From an uncultured Selenomonadales bacterium (lineage in GTDB: Bacteria > Bacillota > Negativicutes > Selenomonadales > Selenomonadaceae): 64,000 nt of DNA. Under the pieces are notes generated by a model. The model did not search any database. It was not told the DNA's origin and saw only the letters and a program-made list of their open reading frames with translations. The stretch is taken from positions 62,001-126,000 of the forward strand of contig ONUH01000003.1 in NCBI GenBank assembly GCA_900321035.1. Reading direction: 5' to 3'. The translations under genes were made by a program, and so were the position numbers. Positions 42,560 through 50,639 of this stretch are shown piece after piece (position 1 is the first letter of the stretch; each line of letters opens with the position of its first letter).

Positions 42560-45104
42560 GTCGCAGGAGGAACGGCAGCTTCCAAAGATCATCGTGCAGA
42601 TATGCGCGCTCATCGCGGTGCTCGCCGCCTTCGCCGTTTGGATGCAGATGCGGGCCGCGGCGCTGATGATTTCCTCGCTGGAAAACACGGTGGCCAGCCA
42701 GGCGACGGACGTCGCCCTGATGACGGAAAAGCAGATTCAGGAGGAGCTGTCCGTGCTCTCCCTGGCGGCCGGCTGTCTGGAGCCCTCCCCCGGCGACGAG
42801 GCCCAGGATCGTCTCCTGCGGGAGCTTCGCGGCATGGAGGCGGGCGTCTCTGTAGGCGTGATTTCCATCGACGGGGAATCCATCCTGGGCGACGTTTTGC
42901 CGTACCGCACCTTCAAAAACCTCCCCGTCGCGATGCACGGGCAGGCCGTGGTGGACTACCAGGCGGGATACGGCCTGATTTTCGCCGTCCCGCTGATGCG
43001 CGGCAGCAACGTTTCCGGCCTGCTGTGCCGCCTCTACTCCGAAAGGATGATTCCCTGGCACTTCCGCATGACGGCGCTCAATTCCTCCATGCGGCTGCTG
43101 CTCCATGACAGGAACGGGCAAATGATCATGCCGTACCGGGCATACAGCGAAGAGGACACGGATTTCTTCCGGTCGCCGGAAGTGCAGGAGGCTTTGGGGC
43201 TTCTCCGCTCGCAGCTCGAGACCCACCGGTCCGCGGCTTCCTATCTGATGCTGAACGAGAAGCAGTATTTCCTGTTCGCCTCGGACCTCCCCCATGCCAA
43301 CTGCACCGTGACGGGCTACGTTCCTTGGGGGGCGGTGGCCGGGCCCATGACCGCCGTCTTTTCCCGCAGCATCCGGGTCGCCGCCCTCCTGCTGATGATC
43401 TTCCTGTCGGTGGGCGCGTACCTGGTGGTGACTCGGGAAAAAGCCGCCCGCAGCGAAGCGCTGGAAAAAGAGAAAGAGCTGGCGGACCAGGCCAGCCAGG
43501 CCAAGAGCGAATTCCTCGCCAGCATGAGCCACGAGATCCGTACGCCGATCAATACGATACTGGGTCTGAACGAGATGATCCTGCGGAAATCGAAGGACGC
43601 CGCAGTGGGACGCTATGCGCGTAGCGTCCGCACGGCGGGCTCCTCGCTGCTTTCCATCATCAACGACATCCTCGATTTCTCGAAGATCGAGTCGGGCAAG
43701 TTCCGCATCGTGGAAACGGAGTACCGGCTGTCGGAACTGATCCAGACGGTCTCCAGCATGATGCGCCCAAGGGCCGAGGCCAAGGGGCTCGAGTTCCACG
43801 TCAAGGTCAACGCCGAAGTCCCCAACTGCCTGTACGGGGACACGCGGCGCATCCAGCAGGTCCTCATCAACCTCCTGACCAACGCGATCAAATACACGGA
43901 GCGGGGAACCGTCGACTTCGCCGTTTCCCACGCGCCGAGACCCGACGAGGATAAGACGATGCTGCGGTTCATCATCCGCGATACGGGCATCGGCATCCGC
44001 GAAGAGGACCAGTCCAGGCTGTTCAAGGGATTCGAGCGGTTCGACATGCAGCGGAACCAGCACGTGGAAGGCACGGGACTGGGACTGGCCATCACCCACA
44101 ACCTGGTGGAAATGATGAACGGTTCCATTTCCTTCAACAGCGTTTACGGCGAAGGCACCACCTTTGCCGTGGCCCTGCCCCAAAAAATCACCGCTCCCGC
44201 ACCCATCGGCGAATATTCCGAGGCGGACGACGCCGGATCGTCGGAAGAGTACCAGGTCTCTTTCCTGGCGCCGGACGCGGACGTCCTGGCGGCGGACGAC
44301 AACGAGATGAACCGCTTCGTGCTGGCGGAGCTGTTGAAAGACACGCAAATCAAGCTCGACATCGTTTCCAACGGCGAGGAGGCCTTGCAGCGGCTGTTGG
44401 TGAAACATTACGACGCGGTGCTGCTGGATCAGCGGATGGGCGGCATGAACGGCGTGGAAACCCTGCGGGCCGCTTCGCGGCTGCCCAATTCCTTCGGGAC
44501 GCCCTTCATCGTCTTGACGGCGGACGCGGACCTCGGCGCCAGGGAACGGTTCCTGCGGGAAGGCTTCTCTGATTACCTTTCCAAGCCGTTGGATTTCAAC
44601 ATGCTGGAACGTGCGCTGATGCGCTGCCTGCCGCCGGAAAAGGTCCGTCCGGCGCCCAGGCCGCAGCCCGAAGCCTCCGCTCCCGTTATTTCCGCCCCGT
44701 CAGCGCCAGCGACGGCGACGGCGGACGAAGCGCCCGTATTCGACCGTAAGGCGGCGCTCCAATACAGCGCGGGCAATAAGAAACTCTTCAAAAAATTAGC
44801 GGGGACCTTTGCGGGTCTCTATGAAAAAAAGAGCGCGCAGCTTGGGGAACTTTTCGCCTCGGAGGATTGGAACGCCTACACCGACGCCGTGCACTCGCTG
44901 AAATCCACGTCCCTGTCCGTGGGCGGGCTTCGGGTCTCCGCGGCGGCGAAAGCGTCGGAGATGGCTGGCAAGCGCTTCCTGTCGGCGGAGTCCCCGGAAG
45001 CAAAGGAAAAGGCTCTAAACGAGCTCCGGGGCAACCATGAATCCGTGCTGCGCCTGTACGGGGAGTTTGTGGCCGCGCTGCGGCAGGAAACCAGCCTTGA
45101 CTGA
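42552..45104 (+). CDS. Hybrid sensor histidine kinase, module 2
   Basis: Paralogue of the kinase at 38831, 850 residues with the same order: TM1, periplasmic sensor, TM2 (about 277-293), HisKA with H327, HATPase with LLTNAIKY, receiver with D626 in LLDQRMGG, and HPt with H781 in HSLKST. The receiver has N in place of D after GGM (GGMNG versus GMDG). The periplasmic domain is more diverged than the kinase core. Start is TTG 42552 overlapping the binding-protein gene. The duplication suggests two similar signals sent through one or two phosphorelays. Confidence 0.92.
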   Translation: MNESQEERQLPKIIVQICALIAVLAAFAVWMQMRAAALMISSLENTVASQATDVALMTEKQIQEELSVLSLAAGCLEPSPGDEAQDRLLRELRGMEAGVSVGVISIDGESILGDVLPYRTFKNLPVAMHGQAVVDYQAGYGLIFAVPLMRGSNVSGLLCRLYSERMIPWHFRMTALNSSMRLLLHDRNGQMIMPYRAYSEEDTDFFRSPEVQEALGLLRSQLETHRSAASYLMLNEKQYFLFASDLPHANCTVTGYVPWGAVAGPMTAVFSRSIRVAALLLMIFLSVGAYLVVTREKAARSEALEKEKELADQASQAKSEFLASMSHEIRTPINTILGLNEMILRKSKDAAVGRYARSVRTAGSSLLSIINDILDFSKIESGKFRIVETEYRLSELIQTVSSMMRPRAEAKGLEFHVKVNAEVPNCLYGDTRRIQQVLINLLTNAIKYTERGTVDFAVSHAPRPDEDKTMLRFIIRDTGIGIREEDQSRLFKGFERFDMQRNQHVEGTGLGLAITHNLVEMMNGSISFNSVYGEGTTFAVALPQKITAPAPIGEYSEADDAGSSEEYQVSFLAPDADVLAADDNEMNRFVLAELLKDTQIKLDIVSNGEEALQRLLVKHYDAVLLDQRMGGMNGVETLRAASRLPNSFGTPFIVLTADADLGARERFLREGFSDYLSKPLDFNMLERALMRCLPPEKVRPAPRPQPEASAPVISAPSAPATATADEAPVFDRKAALQYSAGNKKLFKKLAGTFAGLYEKKSAQLGELFASEDWNAYTDAVHSLKSTSLSVGGLRVSAAAKASEMAGKRFLSAESPEAKEKALNELRGNHESVLRLYGEFVAALRQETSLD

Positions 45105-45141
45105 GGAAACGCGGGGAACGCGCTCCGCAGGCACAGGTTCC

Positions 45142-45170
45142 TTGACATTTTCCCCGCTATCTTTTATCAT
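45142..45170 (+). promoter_or_regulatory. Promoter of the 45240 gene
   Basis: TTGACA and TATCAT are separated by 17 nt, 70 nt before the ATG, just after the second kinase gene. Confidence 0.7.
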
Positions 45171-45239
45171 TTGCCTATCGCAGGCGCGCGTCCGCAGCTT
45201 CGGACGGCAGGCGCTTCGCAATAAAGGAGGTTCGTCGAA

Positions 45240-45929
45240 ATGAAGGGATGGAAACAAGCGGCCGCGGCCATCGCGGCGGTGACGATGCTGGCAGGGATGC
45301 AGCCGGCCATGGCGGCCCAGGGGCTGGGCGAGGACGAGGTTTCGATGGCGAAGATCGAGGCGAACAAGCTCGTCCCGAAAAAGCGCGTAGGCTTTGTCTT
45401 CCGCTCCCACGCGGACGCGGAGGCCTTCGGGCGCACGCCGTCGGAGGACAAGTCGGAGGACATGGAGGCGGAGGCATACCTCTTGACGCCGTACTGCAAC
45501 GTGATGAGCCTCCAGATCGAGCAGGGACGCACCGGCCATGTGGATTTTGCCGCGCTGGACGCGGCGGCGCAGACGTATCAGCTCCGCCTGCGACTCTCCT
45601 GCCGTTCCCTCGACCGCGAAGGGCTGACAAACGCGGTCGTCGCCATCCGTCAGGGACGGTTCCACGAGATAACGCCGACGGCGCGGCGCTATACGACGGT
45701 ACAGCGCATAAAGGAATCAGACCTCGACAGCACGTCGCGGATCCGCGTCGGTCTCGTGCTCGACCTGCCCGCTTCGGAAATCGCGGCGGACATGCCCATC
45801 GAGGTCACGGTCACGTACCCCAACAAATCGTTCCTGCAGTTTGGGAATCTTTACGCCGACGGCGCGTTTGACCAGTACGACACGAAGGCGCCCGTGTTCG
45901 CATGGACGCCGCTCCACGAAACATTATAA
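45240..45929 (+). CDS. Secreted hypothetical protein
   Basis: Unrecognised exported protein of 229 residues. A signal peptide (about 1-26, ending AMA-AQ) precedes a soluble domain with mixed alpha/beta character; YLLTPYCNVMSLQIEQG and VTVTYPNKSFLQFGN are the most distinctive stretches. AAAGGAGG lies 10 nt before the ATG. It has its own promoter and terminator but follows the sensor modules by only 136 nt, so it may be a target or accessory of them. No function is proposed. Confidence 0.75.
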   Translation: MKGWKQAAAAIAAVTMLAGMQPAMAAQGLGEDEVSMAKIEANKLVPKKRVGFVFRSHADAEAFGRTPSEDKSEDMEAEAYLLTPYCNVMSLQIEQGRTGHVDFAALDAAAQTYQLRLRLSCRSLDREGLTNAVVAIRQGRFHEITPTARRYTTVQRIKESDLDSTSRIRVGLVLDLPASEIAADMPIEVTVTYPNKSFLQFGNLYADGAFDQYDTKAPVFAWTPLHETL

Positions 45930-45933
45930 GACA

Positions 45934-45968
45934 CAAAGGGGAGAGCCGCGCGCCCTCCCCTTTGTTTT
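45934..45968 (+). terminator. Rho-independent terminator
   Basis: CAAAGGGGAG pairs with CTCCCCTTTG and a T run follows, 5 nt after the stop codon. Confidence 0.85.
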
Positions 45969-46075
45969 CCTCTCCCACGCGAGAAGTTCCCTCGCGGCTT
46001 CCTGTGATGGCCTGCGGAACGCTCCCCGCCTTCCCTTTGCGATAAGAAAATGTTCTTTTGCGTAAGGTTAAAGTT

Positions 46076-46690
46076 CTTTTGCGTAAGGTTTTGGCAGTGG
46101 CTTGTACAACTACAGCCGTTCATCTTTGTGGAATTGATTTGGCGGGGCTTCGCCCCTCCAATCCTCCCCACGAGGGGCTGCGCCCCTTCGAACCCTGCTG
46201 ATGAAGGGCCTGCGGGCCCAAGATTCCGCGGTGAAAGCTCAGAATAATTTATCGGGCAGTTCATCCCGCGATTCAACCTCTTGCTGACTTATACTTTAGC
46301 CCATTTTTGCGAAGTAGGTTTTGTACGAACCCGCCCTTGCCTTCTCCTCGATGGGAAAGCTAAAAGGCAATGTTTTGCGCCAATACTCCCTCCGTCAGCC
46401 CTTCGGGCTGCCACCTCCCTCAAAGAGGGAGGCAAAGCTTTGGTGCCGCCATAACCAAAACCCGCAAAAATGGGCTAAAGGTTAAGTTATCATAGCCGTT
46501 AGCGCGGGATAAATAATTGTTTAAGTTATCACAATCGCACGTCGCGGAATCCTGGCCCCGCAGGGCCCTAAGGAGGGTTCCAAAGGGAGGAACGCCCTTT
46601 GCAGGGTTCCAGGGGCGGCGCCCCTGGGATAATTCCACAACGAAGAATATGGATAATCGCACAAGCCACTGCCACAACCTTTCGTCGAAA
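46076..46690. repeat. Long non-coding inverted repeat, copy 2 (two arms)
   Basis: Arms at 46076-46310 and 46464-46690 have the same ordered blocks as copy 1, from TGGGCTAAA and CGCGGGAT near the centre to the outer end near AAGCCACTGCC-ACAACC. The centre (46311-46463) holds a different short repeat made of small hairpins (CAGCCCTTCGGGCTG, CCTCCCTCAAAGAGGGAGG). No gene is seen between 45930 and 46751. Confidence 0.85.
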
Positions 46691-46707
46691 AAATTGTCCA
46701 TCAAACA

Positions 46708-46745
46708 CAAAAACTGTCGCACGATATTTCGTACGACAGTTTTTG
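46708..46745 (-). terminator. Rho-independent terminator
   Basis: CAAAAACTGTCG pairs with CGACAGTTTTTG around a 14-nt loop, just after the stop of the minus-strand gene at 46752. Confidence 0.85.
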
Positions 46746-46751
46746 TTTCCC

Positions 46752-47114
46752 TTATTCTTCCAGCGTAAACTCTCCTCCGCCTTTCGGCAGGCTGTCGAGG
46801 GTCGGGTACTTCTTCACGAACGCCACGGGACGGCTCCAGTCCACATAGACTTCCGTTTCCTCCCAGATGCGCGTCATGGCGATCTGGAAACTCCTGACGT
46901 CCGCCGTCGGGTCGATGGTCTTCGTCTCGAAATCCATCAGCGTCAGATTCGGCACGGCAATCTCATGGGTCGTGGCCAGATATTCCTCGGCCTTTTTCTT
47001 CCCCTCCTCGTCGGGCAGGGTGACGACTACCTTTTTCGCGTCGCCGTCGTATTCGATGTAGCCCAGCGTATCCCCGTAATGCACGGCCACGCTGAATTTG
47101 TTTTCCTGTTCCAT
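46752..47114 (-). CDS. Hypothetical cytoplasmic protein
   Basis: Unrecognised 120-residue acidic protein without signal or membrane segment. It has a strand-turn-strand start (FSVAVHYGDTLGYIEYDGDA) and a middle helix (EEGKKKAEEYL). GGAG precedes the ATG by 6 nt, and a promoter and terminator bracket it, so it is a real single-gene unit. It lies between repeat copy 2 and the 6S RNA. No function is proposed. Confidence 0.75.
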   Translation of the reverse strand: MEQENKFSVAVHYGDTLGYIEYDGDAKKVVVTLPDEEGKKKAEEYLATTHEIAVPNLTLMDFETKTIDPTADVRSFQIAMTRIWEETEVYVDWSRPVAFVKKYPTLDSLPKGGGEFTLEE

Positions 47115-47149
47115 ATCTTTCTCCTTTGCACACGTTGGATATCTATATT

Positions 47150-47178
47150 ATTATAACCGTTTCCGCGCGTTTTGTCTG
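47150..47178 (-). promoter_or_regulatory. Promoter of the 46752 gene
   Basis: Minus-strand CAGACA and a perfect TATAAT are 17 nt apart, 35 nt before the ATG. Confidence 0.6.
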
Positions 47179-47258
47179 CTTTTATTTTCAAAAGAACCGT
47201 TCGCGGGAAAATTTTTGTGGAAAATCCCCAAAAATCAATGATTTCGCGCTTTCAAGTC

Positions 47259-47287
47259 TTGTATACAGCCGTTCTTTGTGATATGAT
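47259..47287 (+). promoter_or_regulatory. Promoter of the 6S RNA
   Basis: TTGTAT and TATGAT are 17 nt apart; the expected start point is about 47294, where the RNA begins. Confidence 0.7.
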
Positions 47288-47293
47288 AGGCGC

Positions 47294-47487
47294 ATAAAGA
47301 CGGAGCCGTCTGGGATGTGCGTAAGCAAGTATAGGTGTCTAACCGACTTCTTTACAAAAGGGTACCCGATTTGAGCTTGCGGCTGTTGGATCGTCTCGAA
47401 CGAAGAACAAAAACAAGACTTAGGGAACCCACCTGCACATGCAGGTTTAGGCATATAATTGTGTACGGCATTTTGGACTCCATCTTT
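47294..47487 (+). ncRNA. ssrS: 6S RNA (SsrS), regulator of RNA polymerase
   Basis: A promoter and terminator bracket about 190 nt with no usable reading frame. The 5' part AAAGACGGAG pairs with CTCCATCTTT at the 3' end (one mismatch). Inside that stem, GGGATGTGCGTAAGC on the 5' side and TACGGCATTTTGG on the 3' side match the conserved 6S strands that flank the central bubble (compare GAGATGTTCGCAAGC and GCGGCATCTCGG of the E. coli RNA). 6S RNA mimics an open promoter and holds the housekeeping RNA polymerase in stationary phase. Exact ends are estimated. Confidence 0.78.
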
Positions 47488-47522
47488 GAAGGGAGCTTGC
47501 GACTGCAGGCTCCCTTCTTTGT
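47488..47522 (+). terminator. Terminator of the 6S RNA
   Basis: GAAGGGAGC pairs with GCTCCCTTC around a 12-nt loop and TTTGTT follows. Confidence 0.85.
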
Positions 47523-47589
47523 TGCGAGAAAACCGTAACTCCCACAACTTGTTACGATTTTCTCACCATAATTTTGCAAGTTTGAATTG

Positions 47590-47790
47590 TATTGGCTTAG
47601 ATGTAATCCTAACCATGTAATATGGCTAAACTTTAGGTTATTACAGCCTTTAGCGCGGGATAAACCATTGGTTAAGTCATCATAAACGCACGTCGCGGAA
47701 TCCCCGGCTCCGCAGAGCCCTTCCGGGAGATTCACAAGGGGCTCTCCCCTTGTGTGGGGAGGATTGGAGGGGCGAAGCCCCGCCAAAAAA
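47590..47790. repeat. Long non-coding repeat, copy 3 (single arm, left arm lost)
   Basis: The blocks GGCTAAAC, GCGCGGGAT, CGCGGAATC, GGCTCCGCAGAGCC, AAGGGG-CCCCTT and GGGGCGAAGCCCCGCC occur in the same order as in the arms of copies 1 and 2. On the left, an outer-end-like TTGGCTTA lies almost directly beside the inner TGGCTAAA block, so the left arm appears deleted. The right end runs to 6 nt before the AEC transporter stop. Confidence 0.8.
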
Positions 47791-47796
47791 TAATTC

Positions 47797-48747
47797 TTAC
47801 AGCACGCCTAGTTCCTTGAACAGCACGATCCAGCAGAAGATCGTAACGCAGGACAGCGCCGAGGTGAATACGACGCAGTTGCCGGCGAGGTCGGCGTCGC
47901 TGTCCATCTGCTGCGCCATGACGAAGCCCGCCACCGCACAGGGTGTCGCGAAAATGCTGATGAGCGTGGCGAACTCCATGCCGTGGAAGCCGAGCCATGC
48001 CGCCGTCCCCAAGGCGGCGCCGGGAATCAGTATAAGACGCGAGAAAACGCAGGCGGCAAGCTGCGCCTTGTGCTCCTTCGTAGAGCCGAGACGAAAGGAC
48101 GCGCCCAGGATAATCAGCGCAATCGGCGTGGTGGCCGCCGTGATCTGCGCCAGCGGGCGAAGCACCGGCTTCGGCAGCGGAATCCCCAGCAGCAGGAACG
48201 ACACGCCGACCAGCGCGCCCAGAATCATCGGATTTTTCAGCACGTCAAGGAAGAGATGCGGATAGCTGACCCGCCCACCCCGGAAGAATTCCAGCGTGAA
48301 AACGCCGAGCACGTTGTAGATCGGCACCACGACGGCGACCATCATGGTCGTGACCGCGATATTCTCATCCCCGAACAGGTTCGCGATCAGCGGGATCCCC
48401 ATCAGCACGAAATTGCTGCGGTAAATCGCCTGGATCATCGCGCCGCGCCGTTTCGGCGTCTTCTCCGTGAAGCAGACGGCAACGAAGGCGCAGACGTAGA
48501 CCACCGCCAGCGCGCCCAGCGCGAACGCGATCAATCGCGGGCGGAAGGTGGTCGCGATATTCGTCGTATAGAGATTGTAAAACATCATGATGGAGAAGAA
48601 GACGCGGAACACCATGCGGTTCACGCGCTTCAGCTCCACCTCGTTCAGAAGGTCGAAATACTTGACCATGACGCCGATGAACATCAGGCAGAACATCGGC
48701 ACCACCGCCTGGAACGCGACCACGAGGTTGGAAAAATCAATCGGCAT
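47797..48747 (-). CDS. AEC family transporter
   Basis: Membrane transporter of the auxin efflux carrier family, which in bacteria exports or takes up organic acids such as malate. The 316-residue protein has ten predicted helices in two five-helix halves (for example VVAFQAVVPMFCLMFIGVMV and the C-terminal SALSCVTIFCWIVLF), with the usual broken helix region near ATPCAVAGFVMAQQM. GGAG lies about 14 nt before the ATG. It is transcribed alone from its own promoter. The substrate is unknown. Confidence 0.88.
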   Translation of the reverse strand: MPIDFSNLVVAFQAVVPMFCLMFIGVMVKYFDLLNEVELKRVNRMVFRVFFSIMMFYNLYTTNIATTFRPRLIAFALGALAVVYVCAFVAVCFTEKTPKRRGAMIQAIYRSNFVLMGIPLIANLFGDENIAVTTMMVAVVVPIYNVLGVFTLEFFRGGRVSYPHLFLDVLKNPMILGALVGVSFLLLGIPLPKPVLRPLAQITAATTPIALIILGASFRLGSTKEHKAQLAACVFSRLILIPGAALGTAAWLGFHGMEFATLISIFATPCAVAGFVMAQQMDSDADLAGNCVVFTSALSCVTIFCWIVLFKELGVL

Positions 48748-48782
48748 AAAAGGCTCATTCTCTCCTTGATAATTTCCTCCAA

Positions 48783-48811
48783 ATTATAGGAGCATTTCAT
48801 CAAGAAAGCAA
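48783..48811 (-). promoter_or_regulatory. Promoter of the AEC transporter
   Basis: Minus-strand TTGCTT and a perfect TATAAT are 17 nt apart, 36 nt before the ATG. Confidence 0.65.
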
Positions 48812-48838
48812 GGAATCAAAAAAAAGCGCGCAGGGTGA

Positions 48839-48867
48839 TTCACAAGATGCACGCCTGCGCGTATAAT
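48839..48867 (+). promoter_or_regulatory. Promoter of the C69 dipeptidase
   Basis: TTCACA and a perfect TATAAT are 17 nt apart. The start point would be near 48874, giving a leader of about 130 nt. Confidence 0.65.
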
Positions 48868-48873
48868 TAGGAG

Positions 48874-48928
48874 CGGAAAAAGGGAACCGCCGAACAAGTC
48901 CCTCACGCCTTTGTCGTGTCTTTTTCCG
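48874..48928 (+). other. Structured leader RNA, possible three-way junction
   Basis: CGGAAAAAG (48874-48882) pairs perfectly with CTTTTTCCG (48920-48928). Inside, GGGA pairs with TCCC and CACG with CGTG as two small hairpins. It begins at the predicted start point of the dipeptidase transcript. It does not match a riboswitch class I can name. Confidence 0.4.
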
Positions 48929-49005
48929 TCATGCAAGGCCTATATTGACTTATTCAGTGTTTCCCACACGATGTAGTTCAAACCAGATATGAGGAGGCGG
49001 TTCTT

Positions 49006-50586
49006 TTGCTGAAAGAGTTGATTGCGGGCGCGGCGATGGTTTCGCTGCTGGGCGCGGGCGCCGAGGCCTGCACGGTAATGGTGGTGACGAAGGGCGCGTC
49101 GGCGGACGGGAACATGATCGTTTCCCATTCCAACGACGGGCGCGGCGCGGAAATGAATCTCGCTTTCGTGCCGGCGAAGGACCACCCGAAGGGCAGCAGG
49201 CGTCCCGTATACGCCACGGCCGTCGCGCTGGACGAGATGCCCGATTACAACGCCTTTTTGCAGCCGAACCTCGTAGCGCCGGAGCGGAGTCCGGACTACG
49301 ATTATCCCGGCAGGCCGCACACGAAGCCCCTCGGCTACATCCCCGAGGTCGAGCACACTTACGCTTATATGGACGCGAATTACGGCATCATCAACGAGCA
49401 CGGCCTGATGTTCGGCGAATGTACCGATATGTCCGCGCATCTGCCGGAAGTTCCGTTCAAGGAGGGCGGCGGCATTTTCTATGCCACCGAGCTTTCCCGC
49501 GTGGCTCTCGAACGCTGCAGGACCGCCCGGGAGGCTATCGCCCTAATGGGCGCGCTGATCGACGAATACGGGCTTTGGGGCACCGCCGAGACCTTGGCCG
49601 TCGCCGATAAGGACGAAGCGTGGGTCTTCGAGATGCAGATGTCTCCCACCGGCAAGGGCGGTTTTTGGATTGCGGAAAAGATTCCCGACGGGGATTTCTT
49701 CATCGAGGCGAACCAGCTTCGAATCCGCGCCATCCGCGAGGGCGACCCGAACCAGATGTTCAATCCGCGCCTGCCGCAAATGCTGAAGGAAGTCGGCTGG
49801 GCGGCTTACGACGAAGAGGGCCGTGTGGATTGGGTGGAGTCATTGCAGTCGAAGGAATTTCACCACCCGTATTATTCCAAGCGCCGCGTCTGGCGCGCCA
49901 TGAGCACCGTCGCGCCGTCGAAAAACCTTCCGCCCCGGGTCGAGGACTGGGACTCGAAAACCTACCCGCTGTCCATCACCCCCGACAGGAAGTTAGGCGT
50001 CGAGGATATCGCCCGGCTTTTCCGCGATTACTACCAGGGCACGGAGTTCGACAAGTCGAAGAGCCCGCTGGCGGGCATGTACGGGACGCCGTACCATTAC
50101 GTGCAGGAAATGGGCGAGCGGTCGATCCTGTCGTCGAAGACGAGCTACACCCATATCACGCAGGCCGGCGACGCGCTGCCGGCCCCGGTGGTCTGGATGT
50201 CCATGGACACGGCTTTCGAGAATCCGTTCGTGCCCTTCGCCGTGGGGAAAGTCCCGGAAACGTACCACGCGCTGCGCGACACCTACGATCCGGCGAAAAT
50301 GTACTGGACTTCCAATGAAGTCATGGCGCTGACGCAGGGGTATTTCGACGTCATGGCGCCCATCGTCAAAGAAGCGGTGGAGCGTTCGGAGGCCGATTCC
50401 CGGCAGTTGATCCGGTCGTCCCTCGGCCTCTCGAAAGAAGAATTTGCCGAGAAGCTGCGCGAGAACTCGCGCAAGATCTTCGCCGACTGGAAGCAGCTTT
50501 CCGTGCGGCTCCTGCAGGAATTCAAAGCCAACGTGGGCATCAGGTACGAGCGGCAGCCGACCCCGGACACGCCGACGGAATACTGA
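49006..50586 (+). CDS. C69 family dipeptidase (PepD-like)
   Basis: N-terminal-nucleophile hydrolase that cleaves dipeptides. The 526-residue protein has the C69 signature around Cys22 (ACTVMVVTKGASADG, SHSNDGRG) and the later YAYMDANYGIINEHGLMFGECTD and WVFEMQMSPTGKGGFWIAEK. Residues 1-21 are hydrophobic and look like a signal peptide, with A-E-A just before Cys22, so removal of the leader would expose the nucleophile. The start is TTG 49006 with AGGAGG 8 nt upstream. It is a single gene with its own promoter and terminator, probably acting in the periplasm. Confidence 0.9.
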   Translation: MLKELIAGAAMVSLLGAGAEACTVMVVTKGASADGNMIVSHSNDGRGAEMNLAFVPAKDHPKGSRRPVYATAVALDEMPDYNAFLQPNLVAPERSPDYDYPGRPHTKPLGYIPEVEHTYAYMDANYGIINEHGLMFGECTDMSAHLPEVPFKEGGGIFYATELSRVALERCRTAREAIALMGALIDEYGLWGTAETLAVADKDEAWVFEMQMSPTGKGGFWIAEKIPDGDFFIEANQLRIRAIREGDPNQMFNPRLPQMLKEVGWAAYDEEGRVDWVESLQSKEFHHPYYSKRRVWRAMSTVAPSKNLPPRVEDWDSKTYPLSITPDRKLGVEDIARLFRDYYQGTEFDKSKSPLAGMYGTPYHYVQEMGERSILSSKTSYTHITQAGDALPAPVVWMSMDTAFENPFVPFAVGKVPETYHALRDTYDPAKMYWTSNEVMALTQGYFDVMAPIVKEAVERSEADSRQLIRSSLGLSKEEFAEKLRENSRKIFADWKQLSVRLLQEFKANVGIRYERQPTPDTPTEY

Positions 50587-50595
50587 TACAGACAG

Positions 50596-50629
50596 AAAAG
50601 AGCACCCGCTTTGCACGGGTGCTCTTTTT
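50596..50629. terminator. Bidirectional terminator
   Basis: AAAAGAGCACCCG pairs perfectly with its complement around a 7-nt loop, flanked by A and T runs. It serves both the dipeptidase and the convergent gene at 50640. Confidence 0.88.
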
Positions 50630-50639
50630 ATGCCCATTA

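Noticed and set aside
42495..44408. Open frame of 637 codons on the minus strand opposite the second kinase
   Set aside because: The kinase gene has complete domains on the plus strand. The antisense translation is His/Arg/Gln-rich and matches nothing.
47352..47786. Frame of 144 codons on the minus strand across the 6S RNA and repeat copy 3
   Set aside because: It covers a non-coding RNA and a repeat, and its sequence has no domain character.
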